A stretch of 64,000 nt of DNA from Bacteroidia bacterium (GCA_030432635.1 JAUIMB010000016.1:1-64000), one strand, 5' to 3'; positions 8,696 to 18,518 are shown, counted from the stretch's first letter. The notes: generated by a model not told the origin, from the letters alone. Numbers and translations: made by a program.

Positions 8696-10066
8696 ATGGC
8701 ACAAAAACCAAGTATACCAAAGGGAACGCGGGATTTTAATCCTGAAGAAGTCGTAAAACGCGATTACATTTTCAATACCATAAAATCCCAGTTTGAAATC
8801 TTTGGGTTCCAACCTATTGAAACACCAAGTTTTGAAAACTCAAGCACTTTGATGGGAAAATATGGAGAGGAAGGTGATCGCTTGATTTTTAAGATCTTGA
8901 ATTCTGGTGATTATTTGAGTAAGGTTAATAATGATTTGTATCAAACCAAGGATTCTAATAAGATGACTTCTGAAATTTCAGAAAAAGCCTTGCGTTATGA
9001 TTTAACAGTACCTTTTGCACGTTACGTTGTGCAGCACCAAAACGACATCAGCTTTCCATTTAAACGCTACCAGATCCAACCTGTTTGGCGTGCTGACCGT
9101 CCGCAAAAAGGGCGATTTAGGGAATTCTATCAATGCGATGCCGATGTTGTTGGTAGTAATTCATTGTGGCAGGAAATAGAGTTCGTTCAGTTATATGATG
9201 CAGTGTTTACTGCCTTGGGTCTGAATGGTGTGACCATTAAAATCAATAACCGAAAAATACTGTCTGGTATTGCTGAGGTTATTGGAGCAAAGGACAAACT
9301 AATTGATTTTACTGTGGCTTTGGATAAACTTGACAAGATAGGCGAGGAGAAGGTCAAGGAAGAAATGGTAGAGAGAGGTATACCGCAATCTGGGATTGAT
9401 ACATTACAACCATTGTTTAGGTTGAAGGGCGATTTTGGAGCTCAGGTTGCAGAGTTGATGACCATTTTGAACACTTCGGAAGAAGGTAAAAAAGGTATCG
9501 AGGAATTAGAATTCATAAATAAAGGTATTGAAGCTTTAGGCTTGAAAACGGCCACACTTCAACTTGATGTGACTTTGGCGCGCGGACTTAATTATTACAC
9601 AGGTGCAATTTTTGAAGTTGCTGCTCCTGAAGGTGTAAAGATGGGATCAATTGGAGGAGGAGGAAGATATGACGATCTCACTGGTGTCTTTGGGTTGAAG
9701 GATATGAGTGGTGTTGGCATCAGTTTTGGGCTCGATCGTATTTATTTGGTATTGGAAGATCTTGGTCTGTTTCCAAAAACCATCAGTAATACGGTAAAAG
9801 TCTTATTCATCAATTTTGGTGCAGATGAAGCTATGGCTTGCATGAAGGCTATTATGAGACTAAGAAGTAATGGTATTAAGGCAGAGTTATATCCTGACAG
9901 TGCTAAAATGAAAAAACAGATGTCATATGCCAATAATCGGGATATTCCTTATGTGGTTTTGTTGGGAGCATCAGAAATAGAATCCAATAGCTATACCTTG
10001 AAGCATATGAGGACAGGTGAGCAAAAAGAACTGTCTATGGAACAGCTGATTTCAGCGTTGTCTTGA
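8696..10066 (+). CDS. hisS: Histidine--tRNA ligase
   Basis: 456 residues. It charges tRNA-His with histidine. Class II synthetase motifs are seen: the N-terminal IPKGTRDF, motif 2 around [16 protein letters not shown], the histidine loop [15 protein letters not shown], and motif 3 [13 protein letters not shown]-terminal anticodon-binding domain follows (about 365-456). It is monocistronic, with its own promoter and a terminator at 10109. Confidence 0.96.
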   Translation: MAQKPSIPKGTRDFNPEEVVKRDYIFNTIKSQFEIFGFQPIETPSFENSSTLMGKYGEEGDRLIFKILNSGDYLSKVNNDLYQTKDSNKMTSEISEKALRYDLTVPFARYVVQHQNDISFPFKRYQIQPVWRADRPQKGRFREFYQCDADVVGSNSLWQEIEFVQLYDAVFTALGLNGVTIKINNRKILSGIAEVIGAKDKLIDFTVALDKLDKIGEEKVKEEMVERGIPQSGIDTLQPLFRLKGDFGAQVAELMTILNTSEEGKKGIEELEFINKGIEALGLKTATLQLDVTLARGLNYYTGAIFEVAAPEGVKMGSIGGGGRYDDLTGVFGLKDMSGVGISFGLDRIYLVLEDLGLFPKTISNTVKVLFINFGADEAMACMKAIMRLRSNGIKAELYPDSAKMKKQMSYANNRDIPYVVLLGASEIESNSYTLKHMRTGEQKELSMEQLISALS

Positions 10067-10108
10067 ATGGTGTGTTTTTGAAGCCATGTTAGGAAAATTG
10101 ATAAGCAT

Positions 10109-10141
10109 AAAACCTCTTTCCAGCTAAGGAAAGAGGTTTTT
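10109..10141. terminator. Terminator between hisS and the large secreted protein gene
   Basis: AAAACCTCTTTCC, 6-base loop, GGAAAGAGGTTTTT: a strong 13-bp stem. A-rich and T-rich flanks on the two sides allow it to act in both directions for these convergent genes. Confidence 0.85.
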
Positions 10142-10172
10142 AAGTTAAGATTATGGTAGATTTGGGGATCTA

Positions 10173-13100
10173 TTATTTCACTAAAACCTTTTTAGATATC
10201 AAACCGCTTAAAGTATCTATCTTGATTATGTAAGTTCCAGTGCTAAGGTTCTTAACTTCATATTCAGAATAGTCCAGTTCTGAAATATTTTCAATTCTTG
10301 TAATATTTTGTCCGATGATATTGAACATTTCAATGGACTTCACATCGATAAAATTAGGGTTCATTAGCACAATGCTCTGTGAATCGTTATCATAGAAAAC
10401 ATCGATAGTTTTAACAATGGCTTCCTCGGTACTAAGAGCATCAGCATTTTCCATAAAGGTCAATTCAAATCGATCGAGATACTCACCAGCAGGAAGGTAA
10501 ATTTCAAAATCACTTTCCCTTAAATTGTGATAAGAGTCATCGTCAAGATCATGAATAAATATATCAACATCATCTGGCACATTTTCCAACTGGTCAATGG
10601 TGATTGTGTTTAAGCCATCATCACTGGTATAAACACCCAATGGATAGATGCTTTCAGGCTCTGCTTCATTACTACCTTGAATCGTATATTTTTCACCTTC
10701 AATCATCCAGAATAGGTCATCCATCTGATTATCATAAATCTTGGCATCAAATGCCCAATCGTATCCTGTAGTAGTATTTTCATCAATCGTCAATAATAAC
10801 TGTCTGTGTATAGTATTTATCGAATTAAATCCAATTCTAAACTTCATACGATCATCAAAATCTTGAGCATCATAATTTGCATTTGTTCCATTCATATTTT
10901 CACGTACAAACACAGAGGTTCCAGGTGATTCCTTTCTGTAGATACGCTGTCCATTGTTAAAATTAATGGTGCCTGTATTTTCCCCAACAACGAAGAACCC
11001 TTGACTTACAGGAATGTAACGTCCTGGTACTTTTGTTGGAGTACCACCTGTAGCTACATCTGGATCGCTAGTGCCCAATGAAGGCGCAGCAACACCTCCA
11101 GAGAAGTTATAAGTTGCATATCCACCTTGATATTCGTGAAGTGCATGTGATCCGCCTCCCCAATGTTCCCAGAAATATAAGGTACCACTAATCAAAGGGT
11201 CTCCTTCTGGGAATGAACCATCGTCAGATGGATCTGTATAATCAATGACTGGGCCATTGTCTAAGATGAATTGATTCGCATCTATTGCAGAAGGGTATGG
11301 GTTACCTACTAAGTAATCGTTATTCGCATTAAGTGTTAAGTTAATGTCACCATTATTTGGTTTTCCAAGGAATACATAGTTTTGTTGGTCCACAATGGTT
11401 CCAGAACCAGGTCCTTTCATCGTATACCCTTCGCCTGCCAAAATTGACCCTGATTGTCTTACATGTTGCCATGCTGAATAATCGTCATCTGGCTGGTTGG
11501 CGAATTTCCAAATCCAGTAATCAGCAATAGTGATAGTTGCTCCATCTGATCCGTCATATCCTGAATTTGAAAAGTTAATTGGATTTACGCCATCGTGCAT
11601 GATATCAGTTACAGCGAACGAATTGTTGTTTGTTATCGCATTGATCTGTCCAACAGGTGATGACCAATAGTTATAAGTGTAAAGGTCGGCAGTTCCTTGT
11701 TGATCTTTTTCAAGTGATCCTGAAGACGTTGGATCTAGGTCACTATCAATACCTTGTATAAATTGTGATTGTCCTTCTAGATCAATTTTTCCATTGAGCA
11801 TTACGTAATGAGATACTGTTAATCCATTACCAGAAGTTCCATCAGCATTATTTCCATCGACAGTCAGTTCAGCATCAACTTCTACATACAGACCTAATAC
11901 TTGTCGTTCTCTACCTAATACAGTTTCAGTATCAATTGTTACGTCGTCATTTATTCTAACAATATTCCAATCGATAGGTGTTGAGCCATCTGTGATTGAT
12001 AATGCGTTAGGCAAGGTCTGAACAGTATGGTTTAACCAAGTGGCATCAGTCGTCCAATCACCATCATTTTCAGACTCATACGGTAATGGTGCTGTTTGTC
12101 TGTCTACTGTGTCTAAGTTTCTTAAGGCGCCTTGGTTGCCATTTCCTGAAGCGTCTTCAGTGTTTGTATACGTATATACAGACATAGGATAATATCCAGC
12201 CAATTGCGACCATGGAATGGTACCAACATCATTCTTTGTAATTGTGGTTGGTAATACCTTTCCAGAAACAAAGTTGGCATTATCTTCAATTTCTTGATTC
12301 ATAATGAACCTAAGTTGCTCGACAGTTAAATCGGTATCCCACACTCGTACTTCGTCGATGTTTCCTCTAAAGTGCTGTGTTGGTGCATTTTTTCCAGCAG
12401 CTGCTATATAGAATGATTCGTCCGAATCTATAGGAGCTGTTCTGTTAAGTGCTCGGTCTAAAACACCATCTATATATATAAATACTCTAGATCCATTATA
12501 AATAATAGCAACATGATGCCATTCATCGTCAGGAATGGAAGTTGAAGATGTAGCCATTTGGTTAGTCGGATTTCTCCATACTACCTGGATACGATTGTCG
12601 TTTAAGACCCTAAAATCATATCCTTGAGAAAAGGCAACATCTCTTTTTGATATAATAGATTTGGTTCCAGTATCGGCAGCATCTCTTTTTATCCATGCTG
12701 AAATTGTAAATCCAGTAGGATTAAGGTTTAACGCGTCTTCCATGTCGATATAATCAACTGAACCATCAAAATACACAGAGCGTTCTACGATGACTTGTGG
12801 AGCATATCCGAAAGTAATGTATTTGGTACCATCAAAATCGTATTCGGTTTCTAGGTTTCCATTTCCGTCAGGAGTCATGATTCTGTAATCGGCTGTTGGA
12901 TCAAAAACACCTGTATTGGAAATGAACATATAATAGTTTCCTGGAGGTGTAATATTTCTAATGGCATCTTCAGGCAATCTTACTTTTACAGTAGGAATGT
13001 CTCCACCGTTCTCTACAACCTTCCAAACACGTTGCATGGCAGTAAAAGATACATTGGTTGTAAGTGCAGGAGTAATGCCAGCACTCATGTTAACAGAAAT

Positions 13101-15920
13101 AGTTGATGCTGCCAAATTTAAGTTAGCACCATTATTTCCCCATACCAAATATTCCTTGTTGTTAAAGCTGGTTGGGTTGGAAGATTTATTTAGATTGTTT
13201 GTATCATAAATATCAGTTAATCCCATGGTTAGTACACCTTCAGTACGACCGAGTCCATCAGAGGCATTATTCACACTTCTAGATTGTTTCTGGTTAAGAC
13301 CCGACGCATCATCACGACCTATACCTGCAATATCGTAGTTGTAGCCTGAGTTTGCCGATTGATCCCAAATAACAGTTCCATCACTGTCTACGTAATCTTG
13401 GGAAGTACCATTAACACCTAAGGTAATACCATATTTAATGGCTAAGTATGACATTATTCTGTTTCGGTCTTGGGTAAGGTTATTGTCGTTTTTCCTTGTA
13501 GAATAGGTAATGACTTCAGCTACCCTTCCATTAGTACTCGCTTCCCATCCTTCGCTTCGTCCAATCCAAAAGCGCGAATTACTAACATTTGAAAAATCTG
13601 GAAGGTCATTTTGGGATGTCTCTATATTGTTTGCATTATAGTAGAGTTCTTGCTGTGTTACTGCTATATTATTTCTTGCGTTTATAATGCCCACATTATC
13701 ATAAGAGCTTCCAGTGCCTTCCTCAGCTACACCATAGCCATTTCCTCCACTTGTTGTTCCTACACAAAAAGTGATAATTTCATTTGGAAAACGTGCTGTA
13801 TAATCACCCAATCCAATTCCGGTTGCATCGGTTTCATTTGATCCAGGATTTTCGTCACCACAAAATAAATCCATAAAACCAAAACTATTTGTGATAGCTG
13901 TATTATCTGGAATGAAAACCACAAATACGTCTTGCGAGTAGAAACCTGAAGTTCCTTCTAAGAATTGTGTAGATGTATTATCGTACGAAAAGTCACCGTC
14001 TAAGAAAAAAGACGAATAGGTGTTGTCAAACTCAACAACAGGATTAAAGTTCACGTTATCAGTTATATTGTCATGGTATGTGGGTTCTTGACCAGGTGTA
14101 TTGACCGTTGCATTAGAACCATTACCTTGGTCTTGCCATAAGGTCACAGGGTCACCATCGGTATAACCAAGACCATCAGTACCCTTTAGCCAAAGTCCAA
14201 GATCGGCAGTTACACCACCTGGTGCAGTGGCACCAGTTCCTTGTATGGCAAAGTTATAAGGGTTTTCGTCGCTATCATTATTTGCGATCGATACGGTAGC
14301 ATTTCTTGTGCCAAGTGCACTTGGGTCAAATGTAATTGCAAAGGTCGTAGAACTTCCTCCAGCAATGTTAGGGTTTGGTATTGTGGTTACACTAAAGTCG
14401 GCTGCATTTGCACCACCAATCGTGACATATGGTGAACCTCCTGTAAGCAATAGGTTTAAGGTACCATTATTTTGAATTGTAAATGTATTGGTTACGGTTC
14501 CGCCTGTTACGTTGGCGCTTCCGAAATTCGTATCATCCACGGGAGAAGGTGTGGAGTCGCCATCAACAATAATGTTAGCATTTCCCATGATATTGATTTC
14601 TGGAGCAGGTGTAAAACCATTTCCTTGAATATTGAAATTGTATGGGTTCTCATTACTGTCGCCGTTAACGATGCTCACAGATGCTGTTCTCAAACCAGCC
14701 GCACTTGGGTCAAAAGTTATATCGAATGTTGTACTGCCAGAAGCTCCCACAGATGATGATGGCGATGAGGTAACTGAAAAATCACCAGCATGTAATCCGG
14801 TTATGTTTATTGCACCAACAGATAAGGCTGAGGTTCCTAAGTTTTGAATTGTGAATGTGTTTGTCTGAGATGCCAAAATAATGGCAACTGTTCCAAAATC
14901 AGTGTCGTCAGTAACTGAAGGTGTAGTGTCACCATCAACAATTGTTGTGGCATTCCCTCGAATATTAATTTCTGGTCCAGTTACAGTTGTTGTAGTCAAG
15001 CTAATATCATCAATGGCCATGTCACTCCTGTAGTCATTACCTGTGATACCTCTGAAGCGAAGTGTAACGGTTTGTCCGACGTACGATGTTAAATCAATAT
15101 TAACTGAATTCCACGCTTGACCAGAACTTGTATGTGTCCAGCCCACTTGTGACCATAGTGTTGTAGGAAAAGAAAGACCTCCATTTGTACTGATGTCAAC
15201 ATGGAGACTACCCATTCGTGAACCGTACATATGGTAATAAAATGAAAACGTAGCAGCTGTCTCAGCGGTCAAGTCAAAACATGGACTATCTAGATAAAAA
15301 TCTTGATTGCTGTTGCCACTAGCCTCTGTAAACATATACCATGAACCTTCCGTCGCTGCAGATGGGCCTGTACTATTTGAAGGTGTGCCTCCACTTTCCC
15401 TAGTCCAGTCTTCATCATCAGCTCCTGTAACTTGTGTCCAAGCACCTAGACCAGATTCAAAACCTTCGTTGTAAGGAAACGTGTTAACGGTCGAACTACA
15501 ACTTCCTGAACAGCCGCCAGAAACATCAAAATAAATTGGTCCTGTTCCTCCCGGAGAAGCAGAATTTCCATTTTGGCTTATTACTGTTGCGCCTCCAGAA
15601 GTTATGGTAATATTGTCTGCACCATTCCATCCATCACCATAGGTGTCATACATAATAAAGTAATAATTGGTGCCATCTGGCAGACAGCCCAAAGATTCAG
15701 TAGTCGAATAACTATTATTAGATCCACCAGTGTACCCGTTATCTATCGTAGAAATTAAAGTGCCAGATGGATTGTATATTTCCACTCTGTTTTCTGAAGC
15801 CCAACTTGGCCAGTCAACAGAGACTTCAACATAAGAAGTTTGAGAGTGTGATATGCCGATGATTACTAATGTAAAAACCATCAAGACATACTTTTTCTGA
15901 AAAAAAGTAGAAATTTTCAT
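10173..15920 (-). CDS. Giant mosaic secreted protein (MAM, choice-of-anchor, LamG, T9SS)
   Basis: 1915 residues. Order, approximate: signal peptide 1-26; a calcium-type GDGWNG beta domain 28-135; a MAM-like domain 150-310; two choice-of-anchor D repeats (PEIN...FG...TNTF) 315-435 and 438-560; a long DUF8202-like region 570-860 (YGITLG, IAGIGRDD, LNQKQSRS); a LamG/concanavalin domain 1090-1260 (SVYFDGSVDYIDM); a beta-rich region; and a T9SS type A sorting domain in the last 75 residues, ending KKVLVK. No catalytic motif is visible. It likely binds glycans or proteins at the cell surface. Transcribed alone from the promoter at 15957-15988. Confidence 0.9.
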   Translation of the reverse strand: MKISTFFQKKYVLMVFTLVIIGISHSQTSYVEVSVDWPSWASENRVEIYNPSGTLISTIDNGYTGGSNNSYSTTESLGCLPDGTNYYFIMYDTYGDGWNGADNITITSGGATVISQNGNSASPGGTGPIYFDVSGGCSGSCSSTVNTFPYNEGFESGLGAWTQVTGADDEDWTRESGGTPSNSTGPSAATEGSWYMFTEASGNSNQDFYLDSPCFDLTAETAATFSFYYHMYGSRMGSLHVDISTNGGLSFPTTLWSQVGWTHTSSGQAWNSVNIDLTSYVGQTVTLRFRGITGNDYRSDMAIDDISLTTTTVTGPEINIRGNATTIVDGDTTPSVTDDTDFGTVAIILASQTNTFTIQNLGTSALSVGAINITGLHAGDFSVTSSPSSSVGASGSTTFDITFDPSAAGLRTASVSIVNGDSNENPYNFNIQGNGFTPAPEINIMGNANIIVDGDSTPSPVDDTNFGSANVTGGTVTNTFTIQNNGTLNLLLTGGSPYVTIGGANAADFSVTTIPNPNIAGGSSTTFAITFDPSALGTRNATVSIANNDSDENPYNFAIQGTGATAPGGVTADLGLWLKGTDGLGYTDGDPVTLWQDQGNGSNATVNTPGQEPTYHDNITDNVNFNPVVEFDNTYSSFFLDGDFSYDNTSTQFLEGTSGFYSQDVFVVFIPDNTAITNSFGFMDLFCGDENPGSNETDATGIGLGDYTARFPNEIITFCVGTTSGGNGYGVAEEGTGSSYDNVGIINARNNIAVTQQELYYNANNIETSQNDLPDFSNVSNSRFWIGRSEGWEASTNGRVAEVITYSTRKNDNNLTQDRNRIMSYLAIKYGITLGVNGTSQDYVDSDGTVIWDQSANSGYNYDIAGIGRDDASGLNQKQSRSVNNASDGLGRTEGVLTMGLTDIYDTNNLNKSSNPTSFNNKEYLVWGNNGANLNLAASTISVNMSAGITPALTTNVSFTAMQRVWKVVENGGDIPTVKVRLPEDAIRNITPPGNYYMFISNTGVFDPTADYRIMTPDGNGNLETEYDFDGTKYITFGYAPQVIVERSVYFDGSVDYIDMEDALNLNPTGFTISAWIKRDAADTGTKSIISKRDVAFSQGYDFRVLNDNRIQVVWRNPTNQMATSSTSIPDDEWHHVAIIYNGSRVFIYIDGVLDRALNRTAPIDSDESFYIAAAGKNAPTQHFRGNIDEVRVWDTDLTVEQLRFIMNQEIEDNANFVSGKVLPTTITKNDVGTIPWSQLAGYYPMSVYTYTNTEDASGNGNQGALRNLDTVDRQTAPLPYESENDGDWTTDATWLNHTVQTLPNALSITDGSTPIDWNIVRINDDVTIDTETVLGRERQVLGLYVEVDAELTVDGNNADGTSGNGLTVSHYVMLNGKIDLEGQSQFIQGIDSDLDPTSSGSLEKDQQGTADLYTYNYWSSPVGQINAITNNNSFAVTDIMHDGVNPINFSNSGYDGSDGATITIADYWIWKFANQPDDDYSAWQHVRQSGSILAGEGYTMKGPGSGTIVDQQNYVFLGKPNNGDINLTLNANNDYLVGNPYPSAIDANQFILDNGPVIDYTDPSDDGSFPEGDPLISGTLYFWEHWGGGSHALHEYQGGYATYNFSGGVAAPSLGTSDPDVATGGTPTKVPGRYIPVSQGFFVVGENTGTINFNNGQRIYRKESPGTSVFVRENMNGTNANYDAQDFDDRMKFRIGFNSINTIHRQLLLTIDENTTTGYDWAFDAKIYDNQMDDLFWMIEGEKYTIQGSNEAEPESIYPLGVYTSDDGLNTITIDQLENVPDDVDIFIHDLDDDSYHNLRESDFEIYLPAGEYLDRFELTFMENADALSTEEAIVKTIDVFYDNDSQSIVLMNPNFIDVKSIEMFNIIGQNITRIENISELDYSEYEVKNLSTGTYIIKIDTLSGLISKKVLVK

Positions 15921-15956
15921 AAGCGGTTAAGTTTTAGTTTGGGACTAAATATGAAG

Positions 15957-15988
15957 CAAATCTAAGAGGTTATTCCATGAAATGCAAA
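15957..15988 (-). promoter_or_regulatory. Promoter of the giant secreted protein gene
   Basis: On the minus strand TAGATTTG (15957-15964) is an exact -7 box and TTTG (15985-15988) is the -33 element, 20 bases apart. The leader is about 30 bases. Confidence 0.7.
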
Positions 15989-16007
15989 TTTATTCGATGA
16001 AATGCAA
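15971..16007. repeat. Two 17-bp direct repeats over the -33 element
   Basis: TATTCCATGAAATGCAA (15971-15987) and TATTCGATGAAATGCAA (15991-16007) differ at one base and have a 20-bp period, about two helical turns. They cover the -33 element, as expected of an operator or activator site. Confidence 0.6.
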
Positions 16008-16267
16008 TATCTATTTTTTAACTATTTGTTTTTCAGTTGTTTGAAAAATGGGTGAATACGTGGTGGTAATCATCTTCCAAATAGTATTTTGGTTTGTAAT
16101 TGATTGATTTTGTGAACTCTCTTAATTTAGTCGTAAAGTGATTTTTGTGAGTCAGGATGGGATTATTTAATCATTTTCTGTTTAGAATAGCATTCAATTG
16201 ACATAAAGTTTGTGAGCTTTTACTCTTCCATCGATAACTACTCATGTTCAAGATCAATTTTAATCCA

Positions 16268-16300
16268 TAAAAAAAGTCCAGTACTTTTGTACTAGACTTT
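16268..16300 (-). terminator. Terminator of tRNA-Met
   Basis: Read on the minus strand: AAAGTC-T-AGTAC, loop AAAA, GTACT-G-GACTTT, then seven T. It begins 9 bases after the tRNA 3' end. Confidence 0.85.
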
Positions 16301-16308
16301 TACTGCTG

Positions 16309-16382
16309 TAGCGAGAACGAGATTTGAACTCGTGACCTCCGGGTTATGAATCCGACGCTCTAACCAACTGAGCTACCTCGCC
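16309..16382 (-). tRNA. tRNA-Met (anticodon CAT)
   Basis: A 74-base cloverleaf: 7-bp acceptor with a G-T pair at 1-72, D stem GCTC/GAGC, anticodon loop TTCATAA, and T arm ACGAG-TTCAAAT-CTCGT. Discriminator is A and CCA is not encoded. The normal G1 pairing argues against initiator tRNA (which has a 1-72 mismatch), so this is probably elongator Met. tRNA-Ile2 with a modified CAT anticodon cannot be excluded. The last anticodon-stem pair (31-39) reads A-C. Confidence 0.93.
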
Positions 16383-16395
16383 ATTTATGAGGCAG

Positions 16396-16426
16396 CAAAT
16401 ATAAAAACAAAAATCGTCTCAACAAA
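16396..16426 (-). promoter_or_regulatory. Promoter of tRNA-Met
   Basis: Minus-strand TATATTTG at 16396-16403 with TTTG at 16423-16426, 19 bases apart. Distance to the mature tRNA 5' end is 13 bases. Confidence 0.7.
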
Positions 16427-16511
16427 TATAAAATCTGCAAATTATTTTTTTCAACTTTTCGTTTTCAAACTCAACAATTAATGTATATATTGAGCGCATA
16501 ATACATCATTT

Positions 16512-16904
16512 ATGGAAGATAAAGTCAAAATCGAAATGGAGTTTGTTATCCATGCATCTCCTCAACTTTTATATCAATATATCTCTACACCTTCTGGTTT
16601 GTCTGAATGGTTTGCCGATAATGTAAATTCAAGAGGAGAACTTTTTACTTTTATTTGGGACGGAAGTGAGGAAAAAGCCAAGTTATTAAGTAAGAAAAGT
16701 GGAGAACGTGTGAAATTTAGATGGTTGGTCGATGATACTGAAGGAAACTCCTATTTTTTTGAAATTCGTATTCAAGTTGATGAAATCACCAAGGATGTAT
16801 CGGTTATAGTAACCGATTATGCCGAAGAAGACGAGATCGATGAAGCCAAAATGCTTTGGGAGAATCAAATTTCAGATTTGAAGCATGTTTTAGGTTCGGC
16901 TTAG
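16512..16904 (+). CDS. START-like (SRPBCC/AHSA1-type) domain protein
   Basis: 130 residues, a single helix-grip domain: ELEFVIHAS-type first strand, YISTPSGLSEWFADNV, then a long C-terminal helix ending QISDLKHVLGSA. SRPBCC proteins bind a hydrophobic ligand or a protein partner; the ligand here is unknown. No signal peptide, so cytoplasmic. The gene is closed by the hairpin at 16935 and sits next to the tRNA, transcribed divergently. Confidence 0.85.
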   Translation: MEDKVKIEMEFVIHASPQLLYQYISTPSGLSEWFADNVNSRGELFTFIWDGSEEKAKLLSKKSGERVKFRWLVDDTEGNSYFFEIRIQVDEITKDVSVIVTDYAEEDEIDEAKMLWENQISDLKHVLGSA

Positions 16905-16926
16905 AATTTAACGTTCATATTAGTTT

Positions 16927-16934
16927 TATATTTG
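16927..16934 (+). promoter_or_regulatory. -7 box (TATATTTG) before the aminotransferase gene
   Basis: Exact TAnnTTTG match that directly abuts the terminator hairpin. Transcription from it would start inside the hairpin, so only the 3' half would be in the new RNA and the terminator would not form. Confidence 0.5.
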
Positions 16935-16961
16935 TCCCGATGAATAATCGGGACTTTTTTT
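16935..16961 (+). terminator. Terminator of the START-like gene
   Basis: TCCCGAT, loop GAATA, ATCGGGA, C and seven T. It ends at the base before the next start codon. Confidence 0.85.
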
Positions 16962-17807
16962 ATGATAAATCTTAACGGAAAACTCACAAACGATTCCTTC
17001 TTGGTGTCACACGAAAACAGAGGATACAAATATGGTGATGCGCTCTTTGAAACGCTCAAGGTCGTACATGGAAAAATACTATTTTGGGAAGACCACTACT
17101 TTAGGTTGATGGCTTCAATGCGCATTATGCGTATGGAAATTCCGATGCAGTTCACCATGGAGTTTCTTGAAGCGGAAATTTTAAAAACAATTGAAGCAAA
17201 TAGTCTTCAAAATGTTTCTGCACGCGTGCGTTTGAATATTGATAGAGGAGAAGGTGGCAAGTATCGTCCGAAAGATACGTCTGTTAATTTTAGTATTGTA
17301 ACCGAACCCTTGGAGCAGGATTTTTACAGCATACCAAATCAGGCATCATATACCGTTGACCTGTTCAAGGATTACTTTGTCGCTCCAGGACTTCTATCGA
17401 CCTTGAAAACCAACAATAAAGCCATCAATGTATTGGGCAGTATTTATGCTAAGGAAAATGATTTTGATAACTGCCTGTTAATGAATACCAATAAAGATGT
17501 CGTAGAGGCACTCAACGGAAATCTCTTTGTAGTTCACGGAGAAACCGTTAAAACACCACCTTTGAAAGATGGCTGCTTAAATGGTATCATGCGAAAGCAA
17601 ATTATGGAAGTGATATTGAATTCTGGAGATTATGTTTTGGAAGAACAATCCGTATCTCCTTTTGAGCTTCAAAAGGCAGACGAACTCTTCATAACCAATG
17701 TGATTGCAGGTGTTTACCCTATATTGAAATATCGAAAAAAAGAATTTGCCACTAAAATTTCAGCAGATATTCTGAGGCGATTAAACGTGAAGATGCGTTT
17801 GGGTTAG
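16962..17807 (+). CDS. Class IV aminotransferase (ADC lyase / branched-chain type)
   Basis: 281 residues. PLP-dependent fold type IV: RGYKYGDALFETLKV near the N-terminus, ARVRLNIDRGEG in the middle, and STLKTNNKAINVLGS, where a Lys-rich loop ends the substrate site. The family includes 4-amino-4-deoxychorismate lyase (PabC, folate), D-amino acid and branched-chain aminotransferases. Length and single-domain form fit PabC or a branched-chain enzyme equally well, so the substrate is not assigned. It has its own promoter box and overlaps the YqgE gene by 4 bases tail to tail. Confidence 0.85.
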   Translation: MINLNGKLTNDSFLVSHENRGYKYGDALFETLKVVHGKILFWEDHYFRLMASMRIMRMEIPMQFTMEFLEAEILKTIEANSLQNVSARVRLNIDRGEGGKYRPKDTSVNFSIVTEPLEQDFYSIPNQASYTVDLFKDYFVAPGLLSTLKTNNKAINVLGSIYAKENDFDNCLLMNTNKDVVEALNGNLFVVHGETVKTPPLKDGCLNGIMRKQIMEVILNSGDYVLEEQSVSPFELQKADELFITNVIAGVYPILKYRKKEFATKISADILRRLNVKMRLG

Positions 17808-18364
17808 TTATAACTCGGATTTTCAGGAGCATTTGACCACAATTGATAATCACCACCAAGTTCTAGCATTTTCTCTTTCCAGAAGGTTTCGCAGCATCGT
17901 TCTATAATGTCGTCTTTGTATACATTCTTGGAAACTATCCATGCACTGGATTCCAATTCATTGTCGAGCTGTTTTGCGTCCCATCCTGAATAGCCTAAGA
18001 AAAAACGAATATCAGAACCGGTTAATTTATTGTCGGCCAATAATTGTAAAACAACCTCAAAATTTCCGCCCCAAAATACGCCATGGGAAATCTCAATACT
18101 GTCTGGAATCAAATCGGGTACTTTGTGGATAAAGTATAGATTGTCCTGCTCAACAGGTCCGCCATTGTAGACTTTAAGTGTGGCCTGGGTTTCAGGGATA
18201 AGATCATTAAGTGTATACTCTAAGGGTTTGTTGAGGATAAACCCAATGGAGCCTTCGTCGTTGTAATCGGCCAATAAAATGACAGACCTATTAAAAGAAA
18301 GGTCGCCAATAATTGACGGTTCGGCAATCAAAAGATGGCCTTTTTCGGGCTTTGAGATAATCAT
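17804..18364 (-). CDS. YqgE/AlgH family protein
   Basis: 186 residues. Conserved text is seen at GHLLIAEPSIIGDLSFNRSV, GSIGFILNKPLE, NGGPVEQDNLYFIH, and RFFLGYSGWDAKQLDNEL. It is a small cytoplasmic alpha/beta protein found across bacteria, with unclear function (AlgH is linked to alginate regulation in Pseudomonas). It overlaps the aminotransferase stop by 4 bases. Confidence 0.92.
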   Translation of the reverse strand: MIISKPEKGHLLIAEPSIIGDLSFNRSVILLADYNDEGSIGFILNKPLEYTLNDLIPETQATLKVYNGGPVEQDNLYFIHKVPDLIPDSIEISHGVFWGGNFEVVLQLLADNKLTGSDIRFFLGYSGWDAKQLDNELESSAWIVSKNVYKDDIIERCCETFWKEKMLELGGDYQLWSNAPENPSYN

Positions 18365-18468
18365 AATTCCAAGAATTACAAGACTAATCTAAAACTTATT
18401 TTATTAAAAACCAATTAAATCTAACAATTACTAAGGCAACGTGTGCGATGCTATCAAAAAGCACAAAA

Positions 18469-18496
18469 CAAAAAAGCTCACCTAAAGTGAGCTTTT
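18469..18496 (-). terminator. Terminator of the HU gene
   Basis: Minus strand AAAAGCTCAC, loop TTTAG, GTGAGCTTTTTT. It starts 23 bases after the HU stop codon. Confidence 0.85.
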
Positions 18497-18518
18497 CGTA
18501 ATCTATTTAAAGACAATA

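Larger units (their letters stand above)
15921..16308. other. Gene-free interval between the giant protein gene and tRNA-Met
   Basis: 388 bases. It holds the promoter and two 17-bp direct repeats of the giant gene (to 16007) and the tRNA terminator (from 16268). In 16010-16265 I see only AT-rich sequence without a coding frame or notable structure. Confidence 0.7.

Noticed and set aside
16423-16430. Second copy of TATATTTG upstream of tRNA-Met as a separate promoter
   Set aside because: Its TTTG is placed as the -33 element of the box at 16396, so one promoter explains both.
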